Positions 8,584 through 17,146 of a DNA stretch of 64,000 nucleotides are shown piece by piece. Where the stretch lies: positions 75,144-139,143 of the forward strand of contig JAEWLC010000030.1 of the NCBI GenBank assembly GCA_023393475.1. Direction: 5' to 3'. The position numbers and the translations under genes were made by a program. The notes under the pieces are model-generated. The model saw only the letters and a program-made list of their open reading frames with translations. It made no database searches and had not been told where the DNA came from. Position 1 is the first letter of the stretch. Every line of letters starts with the position of its first letter. The DNA is from Pseudomonadota bacterium (GTDB taxonomy: Bacteria > Pseudomonadota > Alphaproteobacteria > Rhizobiales > Devosiaceae).

Positions 8584-8678
8584 CCTCACGCGCGCGCTAG
8601 ATTAAGTTCGGGCCTTTACCTGGTCGAGTAGCGAAAATCGCATGACTGGCATGCGGCGAGGCTTACCCGGCTTTCCGA

Positions 8679-10202
8679 GTGTGCTTTAGTGTCCCCGTAA
8701 GCGACATCGTGCGAGAGCGATGCGAGATCGAGGGGGTCTCTCATTTCGGCCGATGCGACATCGGACGTATTTTGGGGCCCCTCTATGCAGCTCGATCCCA
8801 CTGCTCGCCGCAGTCAGGGAAATATCCCGAAGCTCCTCACCTCATTCCGCGTGACGCCATTCTCGTCCTGCTTGCCGTCTTCGTGGCGGCGCTGCTGGGG
8901 ACATTTTCACGGCCGACCGGGTTCCTCGCGGCCTTCTGGCCGGCCAATGCGCTGCTGGCAGGGTTGCTGGTTCGCGAGCCGCGCCTTCGGACGGTTCCCG
9001 TGGTGATAGCCGCGGTGGTGGGCTATGTCGCCGCGGCGCTCGCCTGCGGGGACGCGATATTCAGCGCACTGCTGCTCACCACTGCCAATCTTGCCGGAGC
9101 TCTTACCTTCACCGCGCTGTTCGGGGCGCTCGAGCCGGTGGACCGGACCCTGTCGCGGCCTCAAGGTGTGATCTCGCTGCTGGTGATGGCGGGAGCTGCA
9201 TCGGGGCTGGCGGGGCTGGTTGGCGGGGTGGCGCTCTCGGGCATCACCCAACTGAGTTACATAGATGGCCTGATGAGCTGGTTCGCGTCGGAGCTGGTCA
9301 ACTATCTTGCTCTGCTGCCCGTCATGCTCACCGTGCCGCCGCCGAGCATGTGGTTTCGCCGGCCACGCATGCAATCGATCCGCGAGGCGACGCTACCGGT
9401 CCTCGCCGTCGGCTTCGCCCTGGCCCTGTCGTTGATGACAAGCCACCCGATCGCCATCGTCTTTCCGGTTCCGGCGCTCATCTGGTGCGCATTGGCGCTG
9501 CCTATCTCCGCGACCGCGATCCTGGTCATGCTCTATTCCGGCCTCGCGATGCTTGGACTGAAGCTCGGCCTGTACGACCTCGGCGCGGACTTCAGCGGCA
9601 TCACGGCGACGCATCTTGGCGTTGCGCTGGTGGCACTGGGGCCGGTGGTGATCGCGAGCGTGAATGCGGACCGTCGCCGGCACGTCGAGCATCTGGAGAG
9701 GCTGGCGCGCTACGACCAGCTGACTGGTGCGCTCAACCGGTCCGCCTTCCTCGAGTCGGGTGAGGCGCTGATGCACGATCTCGCGCTGGAGCGTGCCCCG
9801 GTGGCCGTGCTGGTCGTGGACGTCGATCACTTCAAGGCTGTCAACGACATGCATGGGCACCTGTCGGGTGACCGCGTGTTGACTGCCGTCGCCGCGGCCA
9901 TGCGCCTTGCGATCCGGCAGGACGACCTGTTCGGGCGGCTTGGCGGTGAGGAATTCGCGCTGGTCCTGCCGCATATGTTGGCGCGCGAGGCCACCGCCGT
10001 GGCGGAGCGGGCACGCGCTGCCGTCGAGAAGCTGGCAGTGGTGGTCGAAAGCGGCGCGGTGCTGCGTGTCACCATCAGTGTGGGGGTGGCATTCAGGGAC
10101 CGCGCTGGACCGAACCTCAGCGAAATGGTTTCGCTCGCCGACATCGCGATGTATGAGGCCAAGCGCGAAGGGCGGAACCGGGTGAGGGTTCGAGAGCCTT
10201 AG
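8679..10202 (+). CDS. Membrane diguanylate cyclase, MASE1 sensor with GGDEF domain
   Basis: About residues 55-330 contain eight or so hydrophobic segments typical of the MASE1 membrane sensor (GFLAAFWPANALLAGLL is characteristic). The C-terminal 170 residues form a GGDEF domain with an intact GGEEF active site and an RxxD inhibitory site (RQDD) nine residues ahead of it. It should make cyclic di-GMP at the membrane and be subject to product inhibition. The start is unsettled: the longest frame begins with GTG 8679, has no good ribosome-binding site, and its first 50 residues look non-conserved. Confidence 0.88.
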   Translation: MCFSVPVSDIVRERCEIEGVSHFGRCDIGRILGPLYAARSHCSPQSGKYPEAPHLIPRDAILVLLAVFVAALLGTFSRPTGFLAAFWPANALLAGLLVREPRLRTVPVVIAAVVGYVAAALACGDAIFSALLLTTANLAGALTFTALFGALEPVDRTLSRPQGVISLLVMAGAASGLAGLVGGVALSGITQLSYIDGLMSWFASELVNYLALLPVMLTVPPPSMWFRRPRMQSIREATLPVLAVGFALALSLMTSHPIAIVFPVPALIWCALALPISATAILVMLYSGLAMLGLKLGLYDLGADFSGITATHLGVALVALGPVVIASVNADRRRHVEHLERLARYDQLTGALNRSAFLESGEALMHDLALERAPVAVLVVDVDHFKAVNDMHGHLSGDRVLTAVAAAMRLAIRQDDLFGRLGGEEFALVLPHMLAREATAVAERARAAVEKLAVVVESGAVLRVTISVGVAFRDRAGPNLSEMVSLADIAMYEAKREGRNRVRVREP

Positions 10203-10237
10203 CAGCTTCCGACTCACTTCGCGAAAGGCGCTGGCAC

Positions 10238-11026
10238 ATGGCCGGGACCGACAAATCACAGGTGTTCGAATTCCGGCCGAGCCCGGCGATCATCCTGTGC
10301 GAACCGCAATTGGGCGAGAACGTCGGCACCACGGCGCGGGCCATGGCCAATTTCGGGCTGTGGGACCTGCGCCTCGTCAATCCACGCGACGGCTGGCCGA
10401 ACGAGCGCGCCATCGCCGCGGCATCGCGGGCGGATCATGTCATCGAGAAGGTCCGGGTCTTCGCCACTGTCGAGGAAGCGGTCGCGGACCTCTCGATGGT
10501 GTTTGCCACCACAGCGCGTCGTCGCGACATGCAGAAGATCGTCTATGGGCCTGAGGAGGGCGCGCAGCGGCTGATCTCGCATATCGCCGGCGGCGCCAAG
10601 GCCGGGCTGCTGTTCGGGCGCGAGCGGTGGGGGCTCTACAACGAGGAAGTTGCGCTGTCCGACGCGATCGTCACCTTCCCGGTCGAGGCGGCGTTTGCTT
10701 CGCTCAATATCGCCCAGGCGGTGCTGCTGATGGCCTACGAGTGGCGCCGGCAGTTCGACAAGGGCGAAGTGCTGCCGTTCGAAGGCGGGCTCGATCCGGT
10801 AGCGCCGCGCGAAGAGCTGGTGGGTCTCTTTCTCCATCTCGAGCGGACGCTGGACGCGACCGGCTTCTTCAAGACCGAGGACAAGCGCCCGACGATGGTG
10901 GACAACCTCAGGAACGCCTTTACCCGCGCCAATCTCTCGACCCAGGAAATCCGCACGCTTCGCGGGGTGATTTCGTCCATCGACCGCGCGCATCTGAGGC
11001 AGGGGCGGCTGGCGAAGAAGGACTAG
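10238..11026 (+). CDS. trmJ: tRNA (cytidine/uridine-32-2'-O)-methyltransferase TrmJ
   Basis: A SPOUT-class methyltransferase of 262 residues. ILCEPQLGENVGTTARAMANFG is the N-terminal catalytic motif. GLLFGRERWGLYNEE and the C-terminal knot FASLNIAQAVLLMAYEW bind S-adenosylmethionine. The C-terminal helical extension (from about residue 170) distinguishes TrmJ from short TrmH proteins. It modifies the 2'-OH of nucleotide 32 in the tRNA anticodon loop. Confidence 0.9.
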   Translation: MAGTDKSQVFEFRPSPAIILCEPQLGENVGTTARAMANFGLWDLRLVNPRDGWPNERAIAAASRADHVIEKVRVFATVEEAVADLSMVFATTARRRDMQKIVYGPEEGAQRLISHIAGGAKAGLLFGRERWGLYNEEVALSDAIVTFPVEAAFASLNIAQAVLLMAYEWRRQFDKGEVLPFEGGLDPVAPREELVGLFLHLERTLDATGFFKTEDKRPTMVDNLRNAFTRANLSTQEIRTLRGVISSIDRAHLRQGRLAKKD

Positions 11027-11106
11027 GCGCGTACGGCGATCTTCGCAGGCGCCCGACCGAAGTAGGCTTTGACCGCCAGCCACCGGGCGTGCGACATGGC
11101 GTCGCC

Positions 11107-12351
11107 ATGAACGCACCCGCCTCGACCGAGCCGTCCAAGCTCGCCTTCACCTACCGCAACTTCCGATTCTTCTGGGCGACGACGCTGCTGGTCAGCTTCG
11201 GCGTGCAGATCATGTCGGTCTCGATCGCCTGGCAGATCTACGATGTCACCGGCGAGCCGTTCCTGCTCGGGCTGGTCGGGCTTTGCCTGTTCCTGCCTTC
11301 GCTGCTGCTGATCCTCGTCACCGGACTCGCCGCCGACCGGTTCAACCGCCGGGCCATCATGGCGGTGTGCCTCTCGGTCGAGTTCCTCTGCGCGCTCGGG
11401 TTCCTCGCGTTCGTCAATGCGCAGGCGCACGAAGTCTGGCCGATCTTCCTTATCCTGATCGTGCTGGGCACGGCTCGTGCGTTCTGGGGCCCGGCGGCAC
11501 AGTCGCTGGCGCCCAACCTCGTGCCGCCCCAGGCGCTCTCCAACGCGATCACGGTCAACGCTTCGGCCTGGCAGTTCGCCGCGATCATGGGCCCGGCGAC
11601 GGGCGGGCTGCTGTACGGCATCTCGCCCTCGGTCGCCTTCGGGACCGGGGCGGTGCTGCTCGTCCTCGCGATGGTGTCGGTGCTGATGATCTCAAAGCCG
11701 CCCAAGCGCGAGTCGCACCAGGCGACGAGCCTTTCGACCATGCTGGCGGGCTTCCGCTACATCTTCTCGAACAAGGTGGTGCTGGGCGCCATCTCGCTCG
11801 ACATGTTCGCCGTGCTGATGGGCGGCGCGGTGGCGCTGCTGCCGGTCTATGCCAAGGACATCCTCCACGCCGGGCCGGCCGAGCTGGGCTACCTTCGCGC
11901 CGCGCCGGGCGTTGGTGCCATCATCATGGCGCTGGTCCTCACGCGCTTCCCGATCCGCGATCATGCCGGTCGCCTGCTGTTCCTGTTCGTCGGGCTGTTT
12001 GGTGCTTTCACCGTGCTGTTCGGTCTCTCTACGACCGTCTGGCTCAGCGTCATCGCCCTGGCGCTGGTCGGGGCTTCCGACATGGTGAGCGTCACTATCC
12101 GCGAGACGATCATGCAGCTCTGGACGCCCGAAGAGGTTCGCGGTCGCGTGAACGCCGTGAACTCCGTGTTCATCGGGGCCAGCAACGAACTGGGCGAGTT
12201 CCGCGCCGGCACGGTGGCGCACCTGATCGGGCCGGTTCCTGCGGTTGTCATGGGTGGCCTCGGCTCCGTCGCCATTGCCGTGATCTGGAGCCTGACGTTC
12301 CCCGGCCTGCGCGAGCAGCGGACGCTCGACCGGAAGATGGTCGAAGGCTAG
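11107..12351 (+). CDS. MFS transporter (EntS/MFS_3-like exporter)
   Basis: The 414-residue protein has about 12 hydrophobic segments. It opens with FTYRNFRFFWATTLLVSFGVQ, the start typical of MFS_3 (enterobactin-exporter-like) proteins. The loop motif GLAADRFNRRAIM after the second helix is the MFS signature. ATG 11107 fits the first conserved residues; longer frames run back into trmJ. It probably exports a small molecule using the proton gradient. The substrate is unknown. Confidence 0.87.
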   Translation: MNAPASTEPSKLAFTYRNFRFFWATTLLVSFGVQIMSVSIAWQIYDVTGEPFLLGLVGLCLFLPSLLLILVTGLAADRFNRRAIMAVCLSVEFLCALGFLAFVNAQAHEVWPIFLILIVLGTARAFWGPAAQSLAPNLVPPQALSNAITVNASAWQFAAIMGPATGGLLYGISPSVAFGTGAVLLVLAMVSVLMISKPPKRESHQATSLSTMLAGFRYIFSNKVVLGAISLDMFAVLMGGAVALLPVYAKDILHAGPAELGYLRAAPGVGAIIMALVLTRFPIRDHAGRLLFLFVGLFGAFTVLFGLSTTVWLSVIALALVGASDMVSVTIRETIMQLWTPEEVRGRVNAVNSVFIGASNELGEFRAGTVAHLIGPVPAVVMGGLGSVAIAVIWSLTFPGLREQRTLDRKMVEG

Positions 12352-12368
12352 CCAAAGCGGCCTTTGGC
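12351..12368 (+). terminator. Weak stem-loop after the MFS gene
   Basis: GCCAAAG pairs with CTTTGGC across a four-base loop directly after the MFS stop. There is no run of T, so termination would be inefficient. Confidence 0.3.
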
Positions 12369-12370
12369 GC

Positions 12371-12399
12371 TTGACTCCGCGCCGCCACGCAACTATCAC
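12371..12399 (+). promoter_or_regulatory. Putative rpsD promoter
   Basis: TTGACT (12371-12376) and TATCAC (12394-12399) are separated by 17 bases, about 130 bases ahead of rpsD. The spacing and -35 match alphaproteobacterial housekeeping promoters. The long leader could carry S4 feedback control, but I see no convincing S4-binding fold. Confidence 0.45.
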
Positions 12400-12531
12400 G
12401 CGCCCACTTGTCGAGCCGCAGGGCTCCTCGAGCGCACCCGGGATTCCCTAAATCAGTGGAATCTGTCGGTCCGTTCCGCAAGGACGGGCAGAGGAGGGCG
12501 CAATCACTTTCGACGTTCTGAAAGGATTACG

Positions 12532-13149
12532 ATGTCGAAGCGCATTCAGTCTAAGCACAAGATCGACCGCCGTCTTGGCGAAAACCTGTGGGGCCGTCCG
12601 TCCTCGCCGCTGAACAACCGCGCCTATGGCCCCGGCCAGCACGGCCAGCGCCGAAAGGGCAAGACCTCGGACTACGGCCTGCAGCTCCGCGCCAAGCAGA
12701 AGCTCAAGGGCTACTACGGCTCGGTCACCGAGAAGGCCTTCAAGAAGCTCTACACCGAAGCCGCCCGCGTGAAGGGCGACACCGGCGAGAACCTGATCGG
12801 CCTGCTCGAGAGCCGTCTCGACGCGATCGTCTACCGCGCCAAGTTCGTGCCGACCGTGTTCGCCGCGCGCCAGTTCGTGTCGCACGGCCACATCCTGGTC
12901 AACGGCAAGCGCGTGAACATTCCGTCGTACCAGGTCAAGGTCGGCGACAAGGTCGAGATCCGCGAGCGCTCGAAGCAGCTCGGTATCGTCCTCGAGGCCA
13001 ACCAGCTCGCCGAGCGTGACGTGCCCGAGTACGTCGAAGTCGATCACGGCAAGCAGGTCGCGACCTACGTCCGCGTCCCGGCTCTGTCGGACGTGCCGTA
13101 CCCGGTCCAGATGGAACCGAACCTCGTGGTCGAATTCTACTCGCGCTAA
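12532..13149 (+). CDS. rpsD: 30S ribosomal protein S4
   Basis: S4 binds 16S rRNA early in assembly of the small subunit. The 205-residue length, the start MSKRIQSKHKIDRRLGENLW, the YGPGQHG motif and the S4 RNA-binding domain (LESRLDAIVYRAKFVPTVFA, then QFVSHGHILVNGKRVNIPS) are diagnostic. The zinc-binding CxxC at the N-terminus is absent, as in other alphaproteobacterial S4 proteins. AAAGGA precedes the ATG. The gene is single, with its own promoter and terminator. Confidence 0.98.
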   Translation: MSKRIQSKHKIDRRLGENLWGRPSSPLNNRAYGPGQHGQRRKGKTSDYGLQLRAKQKLKGYYGSVTEKAFKKLYTEAARVKGDTGENLIGLLESRLDAIVYRAKFVPTVFAARQFVSHGHILVNGKRVNIPSYQVKVGDKVEIRERSKQLGIVLEANQLAERDVPEYVEVDHGKQVATYVRVPALSDVPYPVQMEPNLVVEFYSR

Positions 13150-13178
13150 TCGCGCGACAGACCGCCGAATTCGAGAAT

Positions 13179-13209
13179 GGGCCGCCCAGCTGGGCGGCCC
13201 TTTCTTTTT
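13179..13209 (+). terminator. Intrinsic terminator of rpsD
   Basis: A perfect 11-base-pair GC-rich stem without a separate loop sequence (GGGCCGCCCAG and its complement) is followed by TTTCTTTTT. It is one of the clearest terminators in the window. Confidence 0.9.
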
Positions 13210-13273
13210 GTGGGCGTGACAGGGCGAGGTGGCGGTTGCTATCTCAGCCGGAACTGGGTCTCTGGGGCAGGCG

Positions 13274-14677
13274 ATGGGCTTTGTTGCGCGGTTGCGGGAG
13301 CATGGAAGGCGAGCGGATCGCGCGGCGATCGTCGCCGAAGGCAAGTCGCTCGACTGGCCACAGCTCGTCGCGAGGGTGCACCGGGAGACCGCAGCCCTGA
13401 GGGCCGCCGGAGTGGGGCCGGGCACAACCGCGGGCATCAGCATCGCGGACGAGGTGGAGCACTTCATCGCGTCGCTGGCGCTGATCTCTGCCGGAGCCTG
13501 GCAGATCGCGCTCGCGACCCACGATACGCCGCAGGAGCGCGAGGAGATTGCGGCCCGAGCACGCGTGACGCATGTGCTTCTGGGACAGCAGGGGGAACCC
13601 CGGACGAGCAGTGTCCCGCACCTGACATGGCCACTCGATGCGGCAGCCGCGGCAGAGAATGTCCCCGAAGGCGGGGTATTCCTGCGCACCTCGGGTACCA
13701 CGGGATCTTCCAACATCGTTCCGCTGACCGGCGACGACCTGCTCGTCCAGGCCGGGCGGAATCCCGAGTACGCCAACGGGCGGTTGCTGCGCCCGGCTTC
13801 GATCGAGCACAACAACTCCAAGCGCCACCGGCTCTACTGCGCCGCGATGGGAGGAACGAACGTGTTCCGGGCCGAGGGCGACTTTGACCTCACAGAGTTC
13901 TGCCGGGTGCACCATGTCACGACGCTCGATCTCGCGCTGATGCAGGCCGCCGACCTCGCCGCTGCCCCGAGACCGGGTCTGGAGCAGGTGGATGTGCGCG
14001 TGAGCGGGTCTGCTGTCCCCTATGCGCTTCGCGAGAGGATCGAGCAGAACGTCACGCGCCGGCTATATGTGCGTTATGGGTCGACTGAGTCAGGCACGGT
14101 GTCCGTTGCTGGGCCGGGCGAGCACGATGCGGCGGAGTCCGTGGGCCAGGTGGTTTCCGGGCTGGAGCTTCAGATCGTCGATGGAGAGGGACTGCCCCTG
14201 TCCCCGGGCGAGGCTGGTCAAATCAGGATGCGCGGGGAGGGCATTGCCCCCGGCTACTTCGATGGCGCGGAGCAGACCGCTAGCCGCTACCGAGAGGGCT
14301 GGTACTGGCCGGGCGACCTCGGGCACCTGGGCGCTGACGGGTCCCTGGTGATTCTTGGTCGTGCCGACGACATGATCAATCTCAACGGGATCAACATCTT
14401 TCCATCCGAGATCGAACGCGTGCTTGAGCAGCATCCGGCCGTACTGGCGGCGGCGGCGCTCCCGTTCGCATCGGCTATTCATGGGCAAATACCGGTGGCG
14501 GCGGTGGAACTTCGGGCAGGCAGGCTAGTCACCGACCAGGAACTCGTGGCATACGCGCGCGAACACTTGGCGCTGCGGGCGCCGCGACGCATCATCATCC
14601 TTGCTGAATTGCCGCGGAACAGCCAGGGAAAGATATTGAGGCGCGAGATTGCGGCCTCGTTCGACAGGAGACGTTGA
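13274..14677 (+). CDS. AMP-dependent acyl/amino-acyl ligase (ANL superfamily)
   Basis: ANL enzymes activate a carboxylic acid as an adenylate and pass it to CoA or a carrier-protein thiol. Visible motifs in the 467-residue protein are the P-loop RTSGTTGSSN, YGSTESG, the hinge region GDLGHLGADGSLVILGRADD, and the catalytic lysine in NSQGKILRREI near the C-terminus. The P-loop has asparagine where lysine is usual. ATG 13274 follows a GGGGCAGG sequence; GTG 13229 would add 15 residues. The carrier protein immediately downstream suggests that the acyl group is loaded there rather than onto CoA. Substrate unknown. Confidence 0.85.
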   Translation: MGFVARLREHGRRADRAAIVAEGKSLDWPQLVARVHRETAALRAAGVGPGTTAGISIADEVEHFIASLALISAGAWQIALATHDTPQEREEIAARARVTHVLLGQQGEPRTSSVPHLTWPLDAAAAAENVPEGGVFLRTSGTTGSSNIVPLTGDDLLVQAGRNPEYANGRLLRPASIEHNNSKRHRLYCAAMGGTNVFRAEGDFDLTEFCRVHHVTTLDLALMQAADLAAAPRPGLEQVDVRVSGSAVPYALRERIEQNVTRRLYVRYGSTESGTVSVAGPGEHDAAESVGQVVSGLELQIVDGEGLPLSPGEAGQIRMRGEGIAPGYFDGAEQTASRYREGWYWPGDLGHLGADGSLVILGRADDMINLNGINIFPSEIERVLEQHPAVLAAAALPFASAIHGQIPVAAVELRAGRLVTDQELVAYAREHLALRAPRRIIILAELPRNSQGKILRREIAASFDRRR

Positions 14678-14681
14678 AGCT

Positions 14682-14951
14682 GTGACCGAGCTAGAGATTC
14701 GCGAAGTTGTCGCCGATGCGCTCGACTATGCGGCGGTTCCCCGCTTCCGCGGCAGCCAGGTCCGGGCGCAATTCGTCGCCGGCACCCGCGATATCGGCTT
14801 TGATGAGCTCGAGATCGACAGCCTTGCCGCGATGGAGCTCTGCATCGCGCTCGAGACGAACGCCGGCGTCTCGATCCTGCCGGCCGAACTGCCGGCATTT
14901 GGTTCCCTCGGCGGCGTTGTGAAGCGTGTGGAGAGCGCGCTTGCTGGTTGA
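14682..14951 (+). CDS. Acyl/peptidyl carrier protein
   Basis: This 89-residue protein has the phosphopantetheine attachment motif DSL at residues 46-48 (LEIDSLAAMELCIALE). Ser47 should carry the prosthetic arm. It is not the housekeeping AcpP, whose sequence around the serine differs. GTG 14682 lies four bases after the ligase stop, with AGGAG a short way upstream inside the ligase gene. It probably receives the acyl group activated by the preceding ligase. Confidence 0.85.
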   Translation: MTELEIREVVADALDYAAVPRFRGSQVRAQFVAGTRDIGFDELEIDSLAAMELCIALETNAGVSILPAELPAFGSLGGVVKRVESALAG

Positions 14952-14973
14952 GGGGTATTACGGCCGCCTCGGT

Positions 14974-15852
14974 ATGGTTCGTTCGCTCAACAGCGTGAAC
15001 CAGATCAACATCGCCTATGGCAACACTACGACTCCACAGGAGGTCGTGGAACTGGAGCACGCGCTATCGGCTGCAGGGTACACTGTTCCCCAGTTGCACC
15101 CGGACCGGAGTTTTTCCGATGAAGAGCTGAGCACCACGCTGAGCGACTGGATCGGCGACGCTTTCGCGCTGCTGCAGTTGATCGGCAAGGAGGATGCCGA
15201 GCCGTTCCTCAGGCGCGACCTGCGCCAGAGCATGACCCTTTATACGGACGGCGGATCGCCTTCCGAAAAGACCCTCATTGTCGCGGTGCCCGGCGCGAAC
15301 AACCGGCTAATGATGCCGATAGCCACGCTCCTTCAGGCACTGGACGCGCGAACGGCGGACCTTGTCGTCATCCGCGATCCGTCTCACACGGCGTTCTTCA
15401 AGGGACTGGAGGGCTTTGCCGAAACGCGGGACGCCCTGATCGATGCGCTGCCGGGGTACCTGAACTTTGGTTCCTACCGGCGCGTCGCGAGCCTGGGGGT
15501 GAGTGCCGGGGGTCTGCCAGCGCTGCTGATCGCCATTCGGCTGGGTCTTCAGTCCGCGTTAGTCTGTGGCGGTGATACACCGCTCGACCCCCGCCAGCAC
15601 GACATCGGTGGGCCCGCAGCCGCTGCGGCACTGGCCAAAGCCGCCGAGCAGGAGAGTGTTGGGGGCATCACTATCGCCTATGGCGCTCAACACGAAGCCG
15701 ACCGCCTCGCGGCGCGGGAGCTTGCCGATTTTCTCGGGATCGAACCGCTGGCGATCACCAATGCCAAAGGTAATGTGCTGCACAACCTGCTCTATGCCTT
15801 GGCTGAAGAAGGTGGGTTGCCCGGGTTCCTCGCAGAACGTCTGGGCCTGTGA
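14974..15852 (+). CDS. Alpha/beta hydrolase-like protein of the ligase/carrier cassette
   Basis: I recognise the fold but no named family. The nucleophile elbow GVSAGG puts Ser177 as the catalytic residue; HEAD and LHN near the C-terminus could supply the acid and histidine. The first 95 residues are unlike ordinary hydrolases and may be a separate domain. The start is uncertain: ATG 14974 has a poor ribosome-binding site, TTG 14941 has GGAG well placed, and GTG 14926 overlaps the carrier gene. A thioesterase or acyltransferase releasing the carrier-bound product is the simplest guess. Confidence 0.7.
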   Translation: MVRSLNSVNQINIAYGNTTTPQEVVELEHALSAAGYTVPQLHPDRSFSDEELSTTLSDWIGDAFALLQLIGKEDAEPFLRRDLRQSMTLYTDGGSPSEKTLIVAVPGANNRLMMPIATLLQALDARTADLVVIRDPSHTAFFKGLEGFAETRDALIDALPGYLNFGSYRRVASLGVSAGGLPALLIAIRLGLQSALVCGGDTPLDPRQHDIGGPAAAAALAKAAEQESVGGITIAYGAQHEADRLAARELADFLGIEPLAITNAKGNVLHNLLYALAEEGGLPGFLAERLGL

Positions 15853-15970
15853 CGGCGTAGCGGACCGCCTCGCAACGCCTCGGCAGCTGGTGGCCCCGGC
15901 CGCCCGGAACCCCTACCAAACCTAACTTTTCGGTAACCCAGCCCGGCGGGCGCTTGCGCGCCACAATCTT

Positions 15971-15999
15971 TTGTGACGGATTGGCCACGAGAGCATAAC
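15971..15999 (+). promoter_or_regulatory. Putative promoter of the SbmA/BacA-like gene
   Basis: TTGTGA and CATAAC are 17 bases apart, ending 15 bases before the ATG at 16014. Both boxes match only partly. If real, the transporter is transcribed separately from the upstream cassette. The rest of the 161-bp gap shows no gene. Confidence 0.3.
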
Positions 16000-16013
16000 C
16001 GTCGGGTGCATTC

Positions 16014-17087
16014 ATGATTGAAGCCTTCTTCAGAACAAGGCGCTGGGCCTTGTGGGCATATGGGGTCGGCGCGGTCATCCTCGCGCTGACCTATTGGCAG
16101 GTGCAACTCAGCGTCGTGGTCAACGGCTGGTACGGCCGGTTCTACGACATGCTGCAAAACCCGGCCGGTCGCGAGATGTCGGAGTTCTGGGACGGCATAT
16201 TTGGCCTGCAGTTCACGACCGGCAATTTCCTGGGCTTTATTCCGGTGCCGGTGCCGCTGGGTTTCTTCGCCATCGCCATCCCCTACGTGATCATCGGAGC
16301 GGCGACCAACTTCATCGTCCGCCACTATGGTTTCCGGTGGCGGCAGGCGATCACCGAAAACTACATTCCGCGCTGGCGGGGCGTGGGCCATGAAATCGAA
16401 GGCGCGAGCCAGCGTATCCAGGAAGACACCAACCGCTTCGCGCGTATCGTCGAGAGCCTGGGCATCCAGGCGTTCCGCGCCGTGATGACGCTGATTGCCT
16501 TCCTGCCGATCCTGTGGACGCTCAGCTCGCAGGTGAACCTGCCCATCATCAAGGATATTCCGGGCTCGCTGGTCTGGATCGCCCTCGCGGTCAGCGTCGG
16601 CGGAATGGTGATCTCCTGGTTCGTCGGGTGGTTCCTGCCGGGACTCGAGTACAACAACCAGCGGGTCGAGGCCGCCTTCCGCAAGGAGCTGGTGCTGGGT
16701 GAGGACGACAAGGCAAACTACGCCCGCCCGGAGACGCTGTTCGACCTCTTCACCGGGCTGCGCATCAACTATTCGCGGTTGTACGCCCACTACGGCTATT
16801 TCGACCTGTGGTCGATCCTCTACGCCCAGGTGACGTCGCTGACCCCGCTGATCATGATGGGGCCGGGCATGATGCTGGGTGTCGTCACGTTCGGCACGTA
16901 CCAGCAGGTGGCAAACGCCTATGGTCGGGTCGACTCCTCGTTCTCCGTCATCCTCGACAACTGGACGACGCTGACCGAGCTGCGGTCGATCTGGAAGCGC
17001 CTGCACGAGTTCGAGGACAATCTCGACAAGTATGGCGCAGGAGGCGATGCCGACCAGGTCGTCGCAGACAGCCCCTTGCCGGTCTAG
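16014..17087 (+). CDS. SbmA/BacA-like peptide transporter
   Basis: The 357-residue inner-membrane protein has the SbmA/BacA layout. A short N-terminus leads to several membrane segments (ALWAYGVGAVILALTYW first), then the conserved RWRQAITENYIPRWR and the cytoplasmic helix EGASQRIQEDTNRFARIVE shared with the membrane part of ABCD-type transporters, but with no ATPase domain. Family members import proline-rich antimicrobial peptides and thiazoles using the proton gradient; BacA is needed for legume symbiosis in rhizobia. It lies 160 bp after the ligase cassette. Confidence 0.88.
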   Translation: MIEAFFRTRRWALWAYGVGAVILALTYWQVQLSVVVNGWYGRFYDMLQNPAGREMSEFWDGIFGLQFTTGNFLGFIPVPVPLGFFAIAIPYVIIGAATNFIVRHYGFRWRQAITENYIPRWRGVGHEIEGASQRIQEDTNRFARIVESLGIQAFRAVMTLIAFLPILWTLSSQVNLPIIKDIPGSLVWIALAVSVGGMVISWFVGWFLPGLEYNNQRVEAAFRKELVLGEDDKANYARPETLFDLFTGLRINYSRLYAHYGYFDLWSILYAQVTSLTPLIMMGPGMMLGVVTFGTYQQVANAYGRVDSSFSVILDNWTTLTELRSIWKRLHEFEDNLDKYGAGGDADQVVADSPLPV

Positions 17088-17112
17088 TGCCGGAAGCGCG
17101 GTTCGGATATGA

Positions 17113-17137
17113 GGGGCGGCGGGCCCGCCGCCCCTTT
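17113..17137 (+). terminator. Perfect GC palindrome between the SbmA/BacA-like gene and ttcA
   Basis: Positions 17113-17134 are a perfect palindrome (each arm GGGGCGGCGGG or its complement), followed by TTT. It starts 25 bases after the transporter stop and ends 12 bases before the ttcA ATG. It may terminate the upstream transcript, or fold in the ttcA leader and limit ribosome access. Confidence 0.55.
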
Positions 17138-17146
17138 GCCGAGACC

